Below, piece by piece: positions 54,961-64,000 of a stretch of DNA of 64,000 bases (position 1 is its first letter; each line of letters starts with the position of its first letter). The position numbers and the translations under genes were made by a program. The stretch is from NCBI RefSeq assembly GCF_024166365.1, contig NW_026060237.1, positions 2,418,001 to 2,482,000 of the forward strand. The letters run 5' to 3'. The notes beneath the pieces were generated by a model, which did no database searches, was not told the DNA's origin, and saw nothing but the letters and a program-made list of their open reading frames with translations. Origin of the DNA: Elephas maximus indicus (Eukaryota > Chordata > Mammalia > Proboscidea > Elephantidae).

Positions 54961-55969
54961 CACAAATCCTTTTTATTTTTTTTAATTTTTATTGAGCTTC
55001 AAGTGAACGTTTACAAATCAAGTCAGTCTGTCTCATATAAGTTTATATACACCTTATTCCATACTCCCACTTGCTCTCCCCCTAATGAGTCAGCCATTCC
55101 AGTCTCTCCTTTCCTGACAATTTTGCCAGCTTCCAACACTTTCTACCCTCCCATTCCCCCTCCAGAGAGGAGATGCCTACACAGTCTCAAGTGTCCACCT
55201 GATACAAGTAGCTCACTCTTCATCAGCATCTCTCTCCTAACCACTGTCCAGTCCCTTCCTTGTCTGATGAGTTGTCTTCAGGCATGGTTCCCTTCCTGGG
55301 CCAACAGAAGGTTTGGGGACCATGACTGCCGGGATTCCTCTAGTCTCAGTCAGACCATTAAGTATGGTCTTTTTATGAGAATTTGGGGTCTGCATCCCTC
55401 TGATCTCGTGCTGCCTCAGGGGTTCTCTGTTGTGCTCCCTGTCGGGGCAGTCATTGGTTATGGCCAGGCACCAACTAGTTCTTCTGGTCTCAGGATGATG
55501 TAACTCTCTGGTTCATGTGGCCCTTTCTGTCTCTTGGGCTCATAGTTATCTTGTGACCTTGGTGTTCTTCATTCTCCTTTGATCCAGGTGGGTTGAGACC
55601 AATTGATGCATCTTAGATGGCCGCTTGTTAGCATTTAAGACCCCAGATGCCACATTTCAAAGTGGGATGCAGAATGTTTTCATAATAGAATTATTTTGCC
55701 AATTGACTTAGAAGTCCCCTTAAACCATTGTCCCCAAACCCCTGCCCTTGCTCCGCTGACCTTTGAAGCATTCATTTTATCCCGGAACCTTCTTTGCTTT
55801 TGGTCCAGTCCAGTTGAGCTGACCTTCCATGTATTGAGTATTGTCCTTCCCTTCACCTAATGTAGATTTTATCTACTAACTAATCAGTAAAAAACCCTCT
55901 CCCACCCTCCCTCCCCACCTCATAACCACAAAAGTATGTGTTCTCAGTTTATACTATTTCTCAAGATCT

Positions 55970-58900
55970 TATAATAGTGGTCTTATACAATATTTGTCCT
56001 TTCGCCTCTGACTAATTTCACTCAGCATAATGCCTTCCAGGTTCCTCCATGTTATGAAATATTTCACAGTTTCCTCACTGTTCTTTATCGATGCGTAGTA
56101 TTCCATTCCACAATTTATTTAACCATTCAGCCATTAATGCACACCTTGGTTACTTCCAGCTTTTTGCTATTGTAAACAGAGCTGCAATAAACATGGGTGT
56201 GCATATATCAGTTTGTGTGAAGGCTCTTATTTCTCCAGGGTATACTCCAAGGAGTGGGATTTCTGGGTTGTATGGTAGTTCTATTTCTAACTTTTTAAGA
56301 AAACGCCAGATAGATTTCCAAAGTGGTTGTACCATTTGACATTCCCACCAGCAGTGAATAAGAGTTCCAATCTCTCCGCAGCCTCTCCAACATTTATGAT
56401 TTTGTGTTTTTTGGATTAATGCCAGCCTTGTTGGAATGAGATGAAATCTCATCGTAGTTTTAATTTGCATTTCTCTAATGGCTAATGATCGAGAGCATCT
56501 TCTCATGTATCTGTTAGCTGCCTGAATATCTTCTTTAGTGAAGTGCATGTTCATATCCTTTGCCCACTTTTTGAATGGGTTGTCTTTTTGTGGTTGAGTT
56601 TTGAGAGAATCATATAGATTTTAGAGATCAGGCGCTGGTCGCAGATGTCATAGCTGAAAATTCTTTCCAAGTCTGTAGGTGGTCTTTTTACTCTTTTGGT
56701 GAAGTCTTTAGATGAGCATAGGTGTTTGATTTTTAGGAGCTCCCAGTTATCTGCTTTCTCTTCGTCATTTTTGGCAATGTTTTGTATTCTGTTTATGCCT
56801 TGTATTAGGGCTCCTAACATTGTCCCTATTCTTTCTTCCATGATCTTTATCACTTTAGTCTTTATGTTTAGGTCTCTGAACCACTTTGAGTTAGTTTTTG
56901 TGCATGCTGTGAGGTATGGGTCCTGTTTCATTTTTTTGCAAATGGATATCCAGTTGTGCCAGCACCATTTGTTAAAAAGACTATCTTTTCCCCAATTAAC
57001 TGACACTGGGCCTTTGTCAAATATCAGCTGCTCATATGTGGATCGATTTATATCTGGGTTCTCAATTGTGTTCCATTGGTCTATGTGCCTGTTGTTCTAC
57101 CAGTACCAGGCTGTTTTGACTACTGTGGCTGTATAATATGTTCTGAAATCAGGTAGAGTGAGGCCTCCCACTTTCTTCTTCTTTTTTAGTAATGCTTTAC
57201 TTATCTGGGGCTTCTTTCCCTTCCATTTGAAGTTGGTGATTTGTTTCTCCATCACATTAAAAAATGTCATTGGAATTTGGATCAGAAGTGCATTGTATGT
57301 ATAGATGGCTTTTGGTAGAATAGACATTTTTACTATGTTAAGTCTTCCTATCCATAAGCAAGGTATGTTTTTCCTCTTAAGTAGCTCCTTTTTAGTTTCT
57401 TGTAGTAGTACTTTGTAGTTTTCTTTATATACGTCTTTTACATCTTTGTTAAGATATATTCCTAAGTATTTTATCTTCTTGGGGGCTACTGTGAATGGTA
57501 TTGATTTGGTGATTTCCTCTTCGATGTTCTTTTTGTTGATGTAGAGGAATCCAAGTGATTTTTGTATGTTTATTTTATAACCTGAGACTCTGCCAAACTC
57601 TTCTATTAGTTTTAGTAGTTTTCTGGAGGATTCCTTAGGGTTTTCTGTGTATAAGATCATGTCATCTGCAAATAGAGATAATTTTACTTCCTCCTTGCCA
57701 ATCTGGATGCCCTTTATTTCTTTGTCTAGCCTAATTGCTCTGGCTAGGACCTCTAGCACAATGTTGAGTAAGAGCGGTGATAAAGGGCATACTTGTCTGG
57801 TTCCCGTTCTCAAGGGAAATACTTTCAGGCTCTCTCCATTTAGAGTGATGTTGGCTGTTGACTTTGTATAGATGCCCTTTATTGTGTTGAGGACTTTTCC
57901 TTCAATTCCTATTTTGGTGAGAGTTTTTATCATAAATGGGTGTTGGACTTTGTCAAATGCATCAATTGATACGATCATGTGGTTTTTGTCTTTCGTTTTA
58001 TTTACATGGTGGATTACATTAATGGTTTTTCAAATATGAAACCAGCCTTGCATAACTGGTATAAACTCCACTTGGTCATGGTGGATTATTTTTTTGATAT
58101 GTAGTTGAATTCTATTGGCTAGAATTTTGTTGAGGATTTTTGCATCTATGTTCATGAGAGGTATAGGTCTGTAATTTTCTTTTTTTGTCATGTCTTTACC
58201 TAGTTTTGGTATCAGGGAGATGGTGGCTTCATAGAATGAGTTAGGTAGTATTCCATCATTTTCTATGCTTTGAAATACCTTTAGTAGTAGTGGTGTTAAC
58301 TCTTTTCTGAAGGTTTGGTAGAACTCTGCAGTAAAGCCATCTGGGCCAGGGCTTTTTTAATTTTTCTTGGGAGTTTTTTGATTGCCGTTTCAATCTCTTT
58401 TTTTGTTATGGGTCTATTTAGTTGTTCTTCTTCTGATTGTGTTAGCTTAAGTAGGTAGTGTTTCTCCAGGAATTCATCTATTTCTTCTAGGTTTGCGAAT
58501 TTGTTAGAGGACAATTTTTCGTAATAGTCTGAAATGATTCTTTTAATTTCAGTTGGGTCTGTTGTGATGTGGCCCATCTCATTTCTTATTCGGGTTATTT
58601 GTTTCCTTTCCTGTATTTTTAGTCAGTCTGGCCAATGGTTTATCAATTTTGTTAATTTTTTCAAAGAACCAGCTTTTGGCTTTGTTAATTCTTTCAATTG
58701 TTTTTCTGTTCTCTAATCCATTTAGTTCAGCTCTAAGTTTTCATTTTTTGTTTCTTCTGGTGCCTGATGGATTCTTTTGTTGCTCACTTTCTATTTGTTC
58801 AAGTTGTAAGGACAGTTCTCTGATTTTGGCTCTTTCTTCTTTTTGTATGTGTGCATTTATCGATATAAATTGACCTCTGAGCACTGCTTTTGCTGTGTCC

Positions 58901-59766
58901 CAGAGGTTTTGATAGGAAGTATTTTCATTCCCATTGCATTCTATTAATTTCTTTATTCCCTCCTTAATGTCTTCTATAACCCAGTCTTTTTTTCAGGAGG
59001 GTATTGTTAATTTTCCAAGTATTTGATTTCTTTTCCCTAGTTTTTCTGTTATTGATTTCCACTCTTATGGCCTTGTGGTCTGAGAAGATGCTTTGTAATA
59101 TTTCGATGTTTTGCATTCTGCAAAGGTTTGTTTTATGACCTAATATGTGGTCTATTCTAGAGAATGTTCCATGTGCACTAGAAAAAAAAAAGTATACTTT
59201 GCAGCAGTTGGGTGGAGAGTTCTGTATAAATCAATGAGGTCAGGTTCGTTGATTGTAGTACTTAGGTCTTCCGTGTCTCTATTGAGCTTCTTAACGGATG
59301 TCCTGTCCTTTTCTGAAAGTGGTGTGTTGAAGTCTCCTACTATAATTGTGGAGGTGCCTATCTCACTTTTCAGTTCTGTTAAAATTTGTTTTTTGTATCT
59401 TGAAACCCTGTCATTGGGTGCATAAATATTTAATATGGTTATATCTTCCTGGTCAATTGTCCCTTTAATCATTATGTAGTGTCCTTCTTTATCCTTTGTG
59501 GTGGATTTAACTTTAATGTCTATTGTGTCAGAAATTAATATTGCTACTCTTGCTCTTTTTTGCTTATTGTTTGCTCGATCTATTTTTTTCTATCCTTTGA
59601 GTTTTAGTTTGTTTGTGTCTCTAAGTCTAAGGTGTGTCTCTTGTAGGCAGCATATAGACGGATCGTGTTTCTTTATCCAGTCTGAGACTCTCTGTCTCTT
59701 TATTGGTGCACTTAGTCCATTTACATTCAGCGAAATTATAGATAAGTATGTGTTTAGTGTTGCCAT
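55970..59766 (-). pseudogene. L1 ORF2 (endonuclease and reverse transcriptase), disrupted
   Basis: Start at ATG (59766 downwards), stop at 55970. Endonuclease fragments at 59152-59472 ('DFNTPLSEKDRTSVKK', 'LIDLYRTLHPTAAKYT'). The reverse-transcriptase core is in one 293-codon frame (57097-57978) with '[16 protein letters not shown]' and the intact catalytic '[15 protein letters not shown]'. The cysteine motif '[18 protein letters not shown]' lies near 56340-56400. The usual 'GTRQGCPLS' has a Gly to Val change. Frame breaks occur near 57978, 58296, 59152 and 57097, so it is inactive. Confidence 0.92.
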
Positions 59767-60175
59767 TTTGATGCCTTTTTATGTGTGTTGTTGACAATTT
59801 CAATTTTTCCACTTACTTTTTTGTGCTGAGACGTTTTTGTTTGTAAATTGTATGTTCCTCATTTTCATAGTAGTTGACTTTATGTTTGCTGAGTCGTTAT
59901 GTGTTTCTTGGTTTTTATTTTGAGTTATGGAGCTGTTATACCTCTTTGTGGTTATCTTAATATTTACCCCTATTTTTCTAAGTAAGAACCTAACCTGTAT
60001 TGTCCTATATCGCCTTGTATCCCTCTCCATATGACAATTCTATACCACCTGTATTTAGTCCCTCTTTTTGATTATTGTGTTCCTTTACGTATTGACTTCA
60101 ATGATTCCCTGTTTTGAGCATTTTTTTTTTAATTAATCTTAATTTGTTTTTGTGATTTCCCTATTTGAGTTGATA

Positions 60176-61241
60176 TCAGGATGTTCTGTTCTGTGACCTT
60201 GTGTTGTGCTGGTATCTGATATTATTGGTTCTCTGACCAATTTCCTTTAGTATTTCTTGTAGCTTTGGTTTGGTTTTTACAAATTCTCTAAGCTTGTGTT
60301 TATCTGTAAATATCTTCATTTTGCCTTCGTATTTCAGGGAGAGTTTTGATGGATATATCATCCTTGGCTGGCAGTTTTTCTCCTTCAGTGCTCTGTATAT
60401 GTTGTCCCATTGCCTTCTTGCCTGCATGTTTTTTGCTGAGTAGTCTGAACTTACTGATTCTCCCTTGTAGGAGACCTTTCTTTTACCCCTGGCTGCTTTT
60501 AAAATTTTCTCTTTATCTTTGGTTTTGGCAAGTTTGATGATAATATGTCTTAGTGTTTTTCTTTTTGGATCAATCTTAAATGGGGTTCGATGAGCATCTT
60601 GGATAGATATCCTTTCATCTTTCATGAAGTCAGGGAAGTTTTCTGTCAGCAGATCTTCAACTATTCTCTCTGTGTTTTCTGATATCCCTCCCTGTTCTGG
60701 GAATCCAATCACACTCAAGTTATCCTTCTTGATAGAGTCCCACATGATTCTTAGGGTTTCTTCATTTTTTTAATTCTTTTATCTGATTTTTTTTTCAGCT
60801 ATATTGGTGTTAATTCCCTGGTGCTCCAGATTTCCCACGCTACATTCTAATTGCTCGAGTCTGCTCCTCTGACTTCCTATTGCATTATCTAACTCTGTAA
60901 TTTTATTGTTTATCTTTTGGGTTTCTGAATGCTGTCTCTCTATGGATTCTTGCAACTTATTAATTTTTGCACTATGTTCTTGAATAATCTTTTTGAGTTC
61001 TTCAACTGCTTTATCAGTGTGTTCCTTGGCTTTTCCTGTAGCTTCCCTTATTTCATTTGTGAGTTCATCCCTGATGTCTTGAAGCATTCTGTAAATTAGT
61101 TTTTTTATATTCTGTATCTGGTAATTCCAGGATTGTATCTTCATTTGGGAAAGATTTTGATTCTTTAGTTTGGGGGGTTGTAGAAGCAGTCATGGTCTGC
61201 TTCTTTATGTGGTTTGATATCGACTGCTGTCTCCAAGCCAT
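60176..61241 (-). pseudogene. L1 ORF1, disrupted
   Basis: Begins 'MAWRQQSISNHIKKQ' at 61241. It shifts frame near 61120, then has the coiled coil 'KEHTDKAVEELKKIIQEH' (60779-61144). It shifts again at the A-run near 60770 and continues 'DAHRTPFKIDPKRKTLRH' and 'QPRMIYPSKLSLKYEGKM' (60176-60745). The C-terminus runs on past the usual 'LQEILK' end for about 20 extra codons because the stop seen at 28602 is absent. Confidence 0.9.
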
Positions 61242-63017
61242 CACTAAGATATTGTAGTGATTTATTCTATATTTGCTCACTGAGTCTTATCCTGTTTTGT
61301 TTTCTTTCAATATACGTAGATAGGCTACTAGATTGCGCTGTGTTTATTGTTGTAGCCCTTGACTCACTTATGACCTGTTACCAGCTGGTTTGAGCTCTTA
61401 GCGGCTATATATGCCTGAGTCCAATCAGTATTCTTGAGTTGAATCTGATTTTGGGTCATCAAGTGTGTGATGCAGACTGTCACGTAACCACCTAGAGAAG
61501 TAGTGGTGATAGTTGTGTGCACCAGATTCTAGTAGCAGCTGGGGTTCACACTCCAGGGGGTCAGGATGCTGACAGCCTTCCCCCAAGTTTCAGTGAGGTA
61601 GGTGTGTCTCTATTCCTAAAGTACCTTGGTGGGTGGGCTCTACAGCTGTACGTTAGGCCCCCAATGCAAATACCTCTACAGATTGGTAGGTGTCACCCTC
61701 CTTAGACACCTAAGACAGGAGGCTAGGTGGTCTGGGGGTAGCTTCAGCCCTCAGTTCCCTGTTGTGGATCAGTGAGGGTTCTGTTGAATAGGCAGAGATA
61801 TCAGACCTGGGAAACTTGTCTTTCCAGTAAATCCGCTAAAACAAATGCAGTCAGATCCCTATCAGCAGTGCCTTTGCATTATAATAGGCACCTTGTTTCC
61901 TGTAGGGATGAAAGCCCAAGACTGTGGATCACATATGCTTGACTGGAGCTGGTTCTGTGTTTTTAGTCCAATTAGGGAAGGATTTTTGGTCCCTGGGTTT
62001 TTTGTAGTTGCTTCTCTCAGGCCAGAAGAATGGGTTAGGAAAAGACCAAGAAAAAAAACAATGGAAAAGAAAAACTGCAGAGCAGTTCTCCCTCTGGCTC
62101 AGGAAATTCCAATGTTAATGAAGCCACCTTGGAAGGGGAGGGGAGGGTTCAGAAAAACAGGAGGGAGTAGCAACCCGGAATATAGACAAAGTTACTTATC
62201 TTGCTTGGGATGACTGTTTTATCTGAGATTCCCAAGGGGTGCATCGCCTGTGTGCGCTGGCTTGGTAGAGATTGCCCCTGAGGGTCAGGCCCACGTCCCA
62301 TGCTTGCGCTGTCTCAGAAGCCGCAGTTAGTTCCTCCGCTCCCAGTCCAAAGCCCAGCGTCAAGGTTCCCCAGCTGGGACGCTGCACTCCCGGCTCCAAA
62401 ACCAGTTGCTGCCTCCCGGTGACTTCTCCTCCTGTCAGCCGCATCACTGCGCTGCCTCTGTGTACTGGCTGGGCTTCCCCTGAGGTCAGTTCAGGGGGCT
62501 GGGGCTGCGCTCTGTGTATGCACCATCACAGGATGTTGTGCTCAGCTCCCCTGTGCCCAGTCCAAAGCCCCGTGCCAAGGTTCCCTGGCTGGGACACTGC
62601 ACTCCCCGCTCCAAAACCAGTCGCTGCCTCCCGGAGACTTCTTCTCCGGCCGGCAGCATTGCCGCGCCGCCCACGGGGACTGGCTGGACCCCCTCCTGAG
62701 GTCAGTTCAGGGGGGTAGGTCCGTGCCCCGTGTTTGCCCCGTCACAGAATGCCGTGCTCAGCTCCCCTGCACCCAGTCCAAAGCCCGGCACCAAGGTTTC
62801 CTGACTGGGACGCTGGCTCCAGGCTCGGAAAACAGTCGCTGCTTCCCCATAGTTGTTCGTTCTCGGTCTCTGTCACTCAGGTCAACTCTTTAAATGTGTG
62901 TTTGTTGGTCAGGGTTCGTAGATTGTCATGTATGTGATTGATTCACTCGTTTTTCCAAGTCTTTGTTGCAAGAGGGATCCAAGGTAGTGTTCACCTAGTC
63001 AGCCATCTTGGCCCCCT
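61242..63017 (-). promoter_or_regulatory. L1 5' UTR / internal promoter region
   Basis: On the minus strand this holds the YY1-like start motif (63001-63011 in complement), GC-rich tandem monomers (about 62270-62830) and an AT-richer proximal part before ORF1. The small open frames on both strands here (for example 62272-62718) reflect high GC content. Confidence 0.8.
62270..62835 (-). repeat. Tandem about 215-bp monomers in the L1 5' UTR
   Basis: 'cccagtccaaagccc' recurs at 62341, 62556 and 62772 (spacing 215 and 216), each followed by 'caaggtt' and 'ctgggac' in the same order. The first two copies also share 'gctccaaaaccagt' and 'gctgcctcccgg', and later 'ggtcagttcagggggc'. There are about two and a half units. 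Monomeric L1 promoters of similar size are known in mouse. Confidence 0.88.
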
Positions 63018-63129
63018 CCTCCTCCTTTTCTTTTTATCTTCTGCAGGTTTTCATTTTTTGCACTCCAGTTAGTTGCTGACACATAATATTACATGGTATA
63101 TCCACATTATGGCACTTTAAAAAAAATTT

Positions 63130-63372
63130 GGTTCTACCACTGTTGTTAGGTATGTCGAATAGGTTCTGACTCATAGGGACCCTAAATACAACAGAACGAA
63201 ACACTGCCCAATCCTGTGCCATCCTCACAGTCATTGTGTGCTTGAGCCCATTGTTGTAGCCTCTGTGTCAATCCATCTCTTTGAGGGTCTTCCTCTTTTT
63301 TGCTTACCCTGTACTTTACCAAGCAAGATATGCTTCTTCAGGGACTGATTCCTCCCAATAACATGTCCATAG
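63130..63372 (-). mobile_element. RTE 3' end, antisense, 5'-truncated
   Basis: 'ccactgttgttaggtatgtc' to 'cccaataacatgtccatag'. It includes 'gcttgagcccattgttgtag' in complement. Confidence 0.85.
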
Positions 63373-63379
63373 TCAATAA

Positions 63380-64000
63380 TTTAAATAATTGAAAATAAAT
63401 AAAATTTATTAAATCAGTATAATATACAAAGTAAAATTTACATTTGAATTTGGACATTAATACAAAACTTTATGTTTGAAAATTAGTAAGTAAAAAAGAA
63501 ATTTGATTTGGACCATGTGATTTTGTTCTTCAAGTCTGAGATATTCAAAAGGAATAGCATTTACAAGGTAGTGAGAAATAATTTCATTAGTTTGTCCTAA
63601 GATGTTTTTCAGCAGGCCCTTCATAGACCACCACGTGTATTTTTCATCTTGAAATACTTAAAAACTTGTACACTCACTTTCCATTCTTCGATGCTACATC
63701 TTCAATGTTAATTGCACTATCGCTGATATACGTCAATGGCGAGAGCAATCCCAAAGAGCGTGACAAAAATGCAAGGGTATGCTCAATCTTAAGACGTGTT
63801 TTGGCTCTCTTTGCACAGGGCTAGACGAGACACGTCACAAGTTACGGTGAATGTGAAGTATTTTTACTTGACTGGTCTAAAATGAAAAGGAAAATATAAT
63901 TCTTATCATAAGCAAAATTTGTAAAATGTATATTTTATTTCCTTGCAGAATTCTTCAACACCCATGATGGATATAGCAATAGCAGCATCTCTCAACTGGC
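63380..64000. other. AT-rich DNA, unassigned
   Basis: No SINE, L1 or RTE recognised. It may include sequence that once flanked the hAT relic before the L1 and RTE insertions, but I cannot align it to the transposase. Confidence 0.4.

Larger units (their letters stand above)
54971..63017 (-). mobile_element. Full-length L1, antisense, with long 5' UTR
   Basis: It runs on the minus strand from the 5' end at about 63017 ('ggccaagatggctgactagg') through a 5' UTR of about 1.8 kb, ORF1 (61241 to 60176), ORF2 (59766 to 55970) and the 3' UTR to an A-rich tail at about 54971. Length is about 8.0 kb. Flanks 'aaaagga' on both sides are a possible short target-site duplication but are A-rich and ambiguous. 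It cuts the hAT relic from its upstream sequence. Confidence 0.92.

Noticed and set aside
57097..57978. The 293-codon frame with intact FADD motif as evidence of an active L1
   Set aside because: The rest of ORF2 and ORF1 are broken by several stops and frameshifts, and GTRQG is changed to GTRQV.
54955..63035. A firm target-site duplication for the minus-strand L1
   Set aside because: The only shared flank ('aaaagga') is A-rich and merges with the tail, so the match may be chance.

Overview
The window is non-coding mammalian nuclear DNA built almost entirely from transposable elements. The host is most likely an elephantid or a close afrotherian relative. The main evidence is dozens of copies of a tRNA-derived SINE with an AfroSINE-like structure: a head such as 'ctggtggcacagtggttaag', then 'gctgctaaccaaaaggt', then a tail near 'atgagtcagaattgactc'. 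Alongside these are long copies of the RTE non-LTR family typical of elephants, L1s of several ages, ERVL-MaLR-like LTRs, and older MIR/L2 fragments. I see no intact protein-coding gene and no functional RNA gene. Every open frame I could identify is a broken L1 or RTE reading frame, a processed pseudogene or a decayed hAT transposase. The host assignment is made by eye from repeat families.

The dominant architecture is a large imperfect inverted repeat. The left arm (about 755-6341 plus 13398-14099) reappears reverse-complemented as the right arm (about 40363-41064 plus 41066-47733), around a spacer of about 26 kb. The arms share unique DNA, and nearly every SINE in them is present in both, so the duplication is younger than those insertions. 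They differ by a 7.06-kb block present only on the left (6342-13397), a 1.15-kb tandem duplication only on the right, and an L1 3' end that interrupts the left arm at its outer end. The inner ends lie in a degenerate minisatellite with a unit of about 51 bp.

The left-only block (6342-13397) holds SINEs, a solo ERVL-MaLR-like LTR with a 5-bp target-site duplication (7852-8372), MIR/L2 relics, a composite SINE with a tRNA-Gly-like head and RTE-derived body split by a second LTR (8652-9475), L1M-like 3' UTR pieces, and a GC/CpG-rich stretch with three 22-bp repeats (11380-12130).

The spacer (14100-40362) holds RTE copies, a minus-strand L1 3' half, an ancient L1 ORF1 fragment, a processed pseudogene of LPCAT1 whose 5' part is inverted (22190-23832, the signature of twin priming), and an L1 (about 24796-37255) split by a younger, nearly complete L1 (27294-33868).

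Right of the inverted repeat are SINEs, a decayed hAT transposase related to ZMYM1/TTF-zinc-finger proteins (53270-54960, minus), and a full-length 8-kb minus-strand L1 (54971-63017) whose 5' UTR contains tandem monomers of about 215 bp. I found no operon, CRISPR array or new protein system. The notable features are structural.
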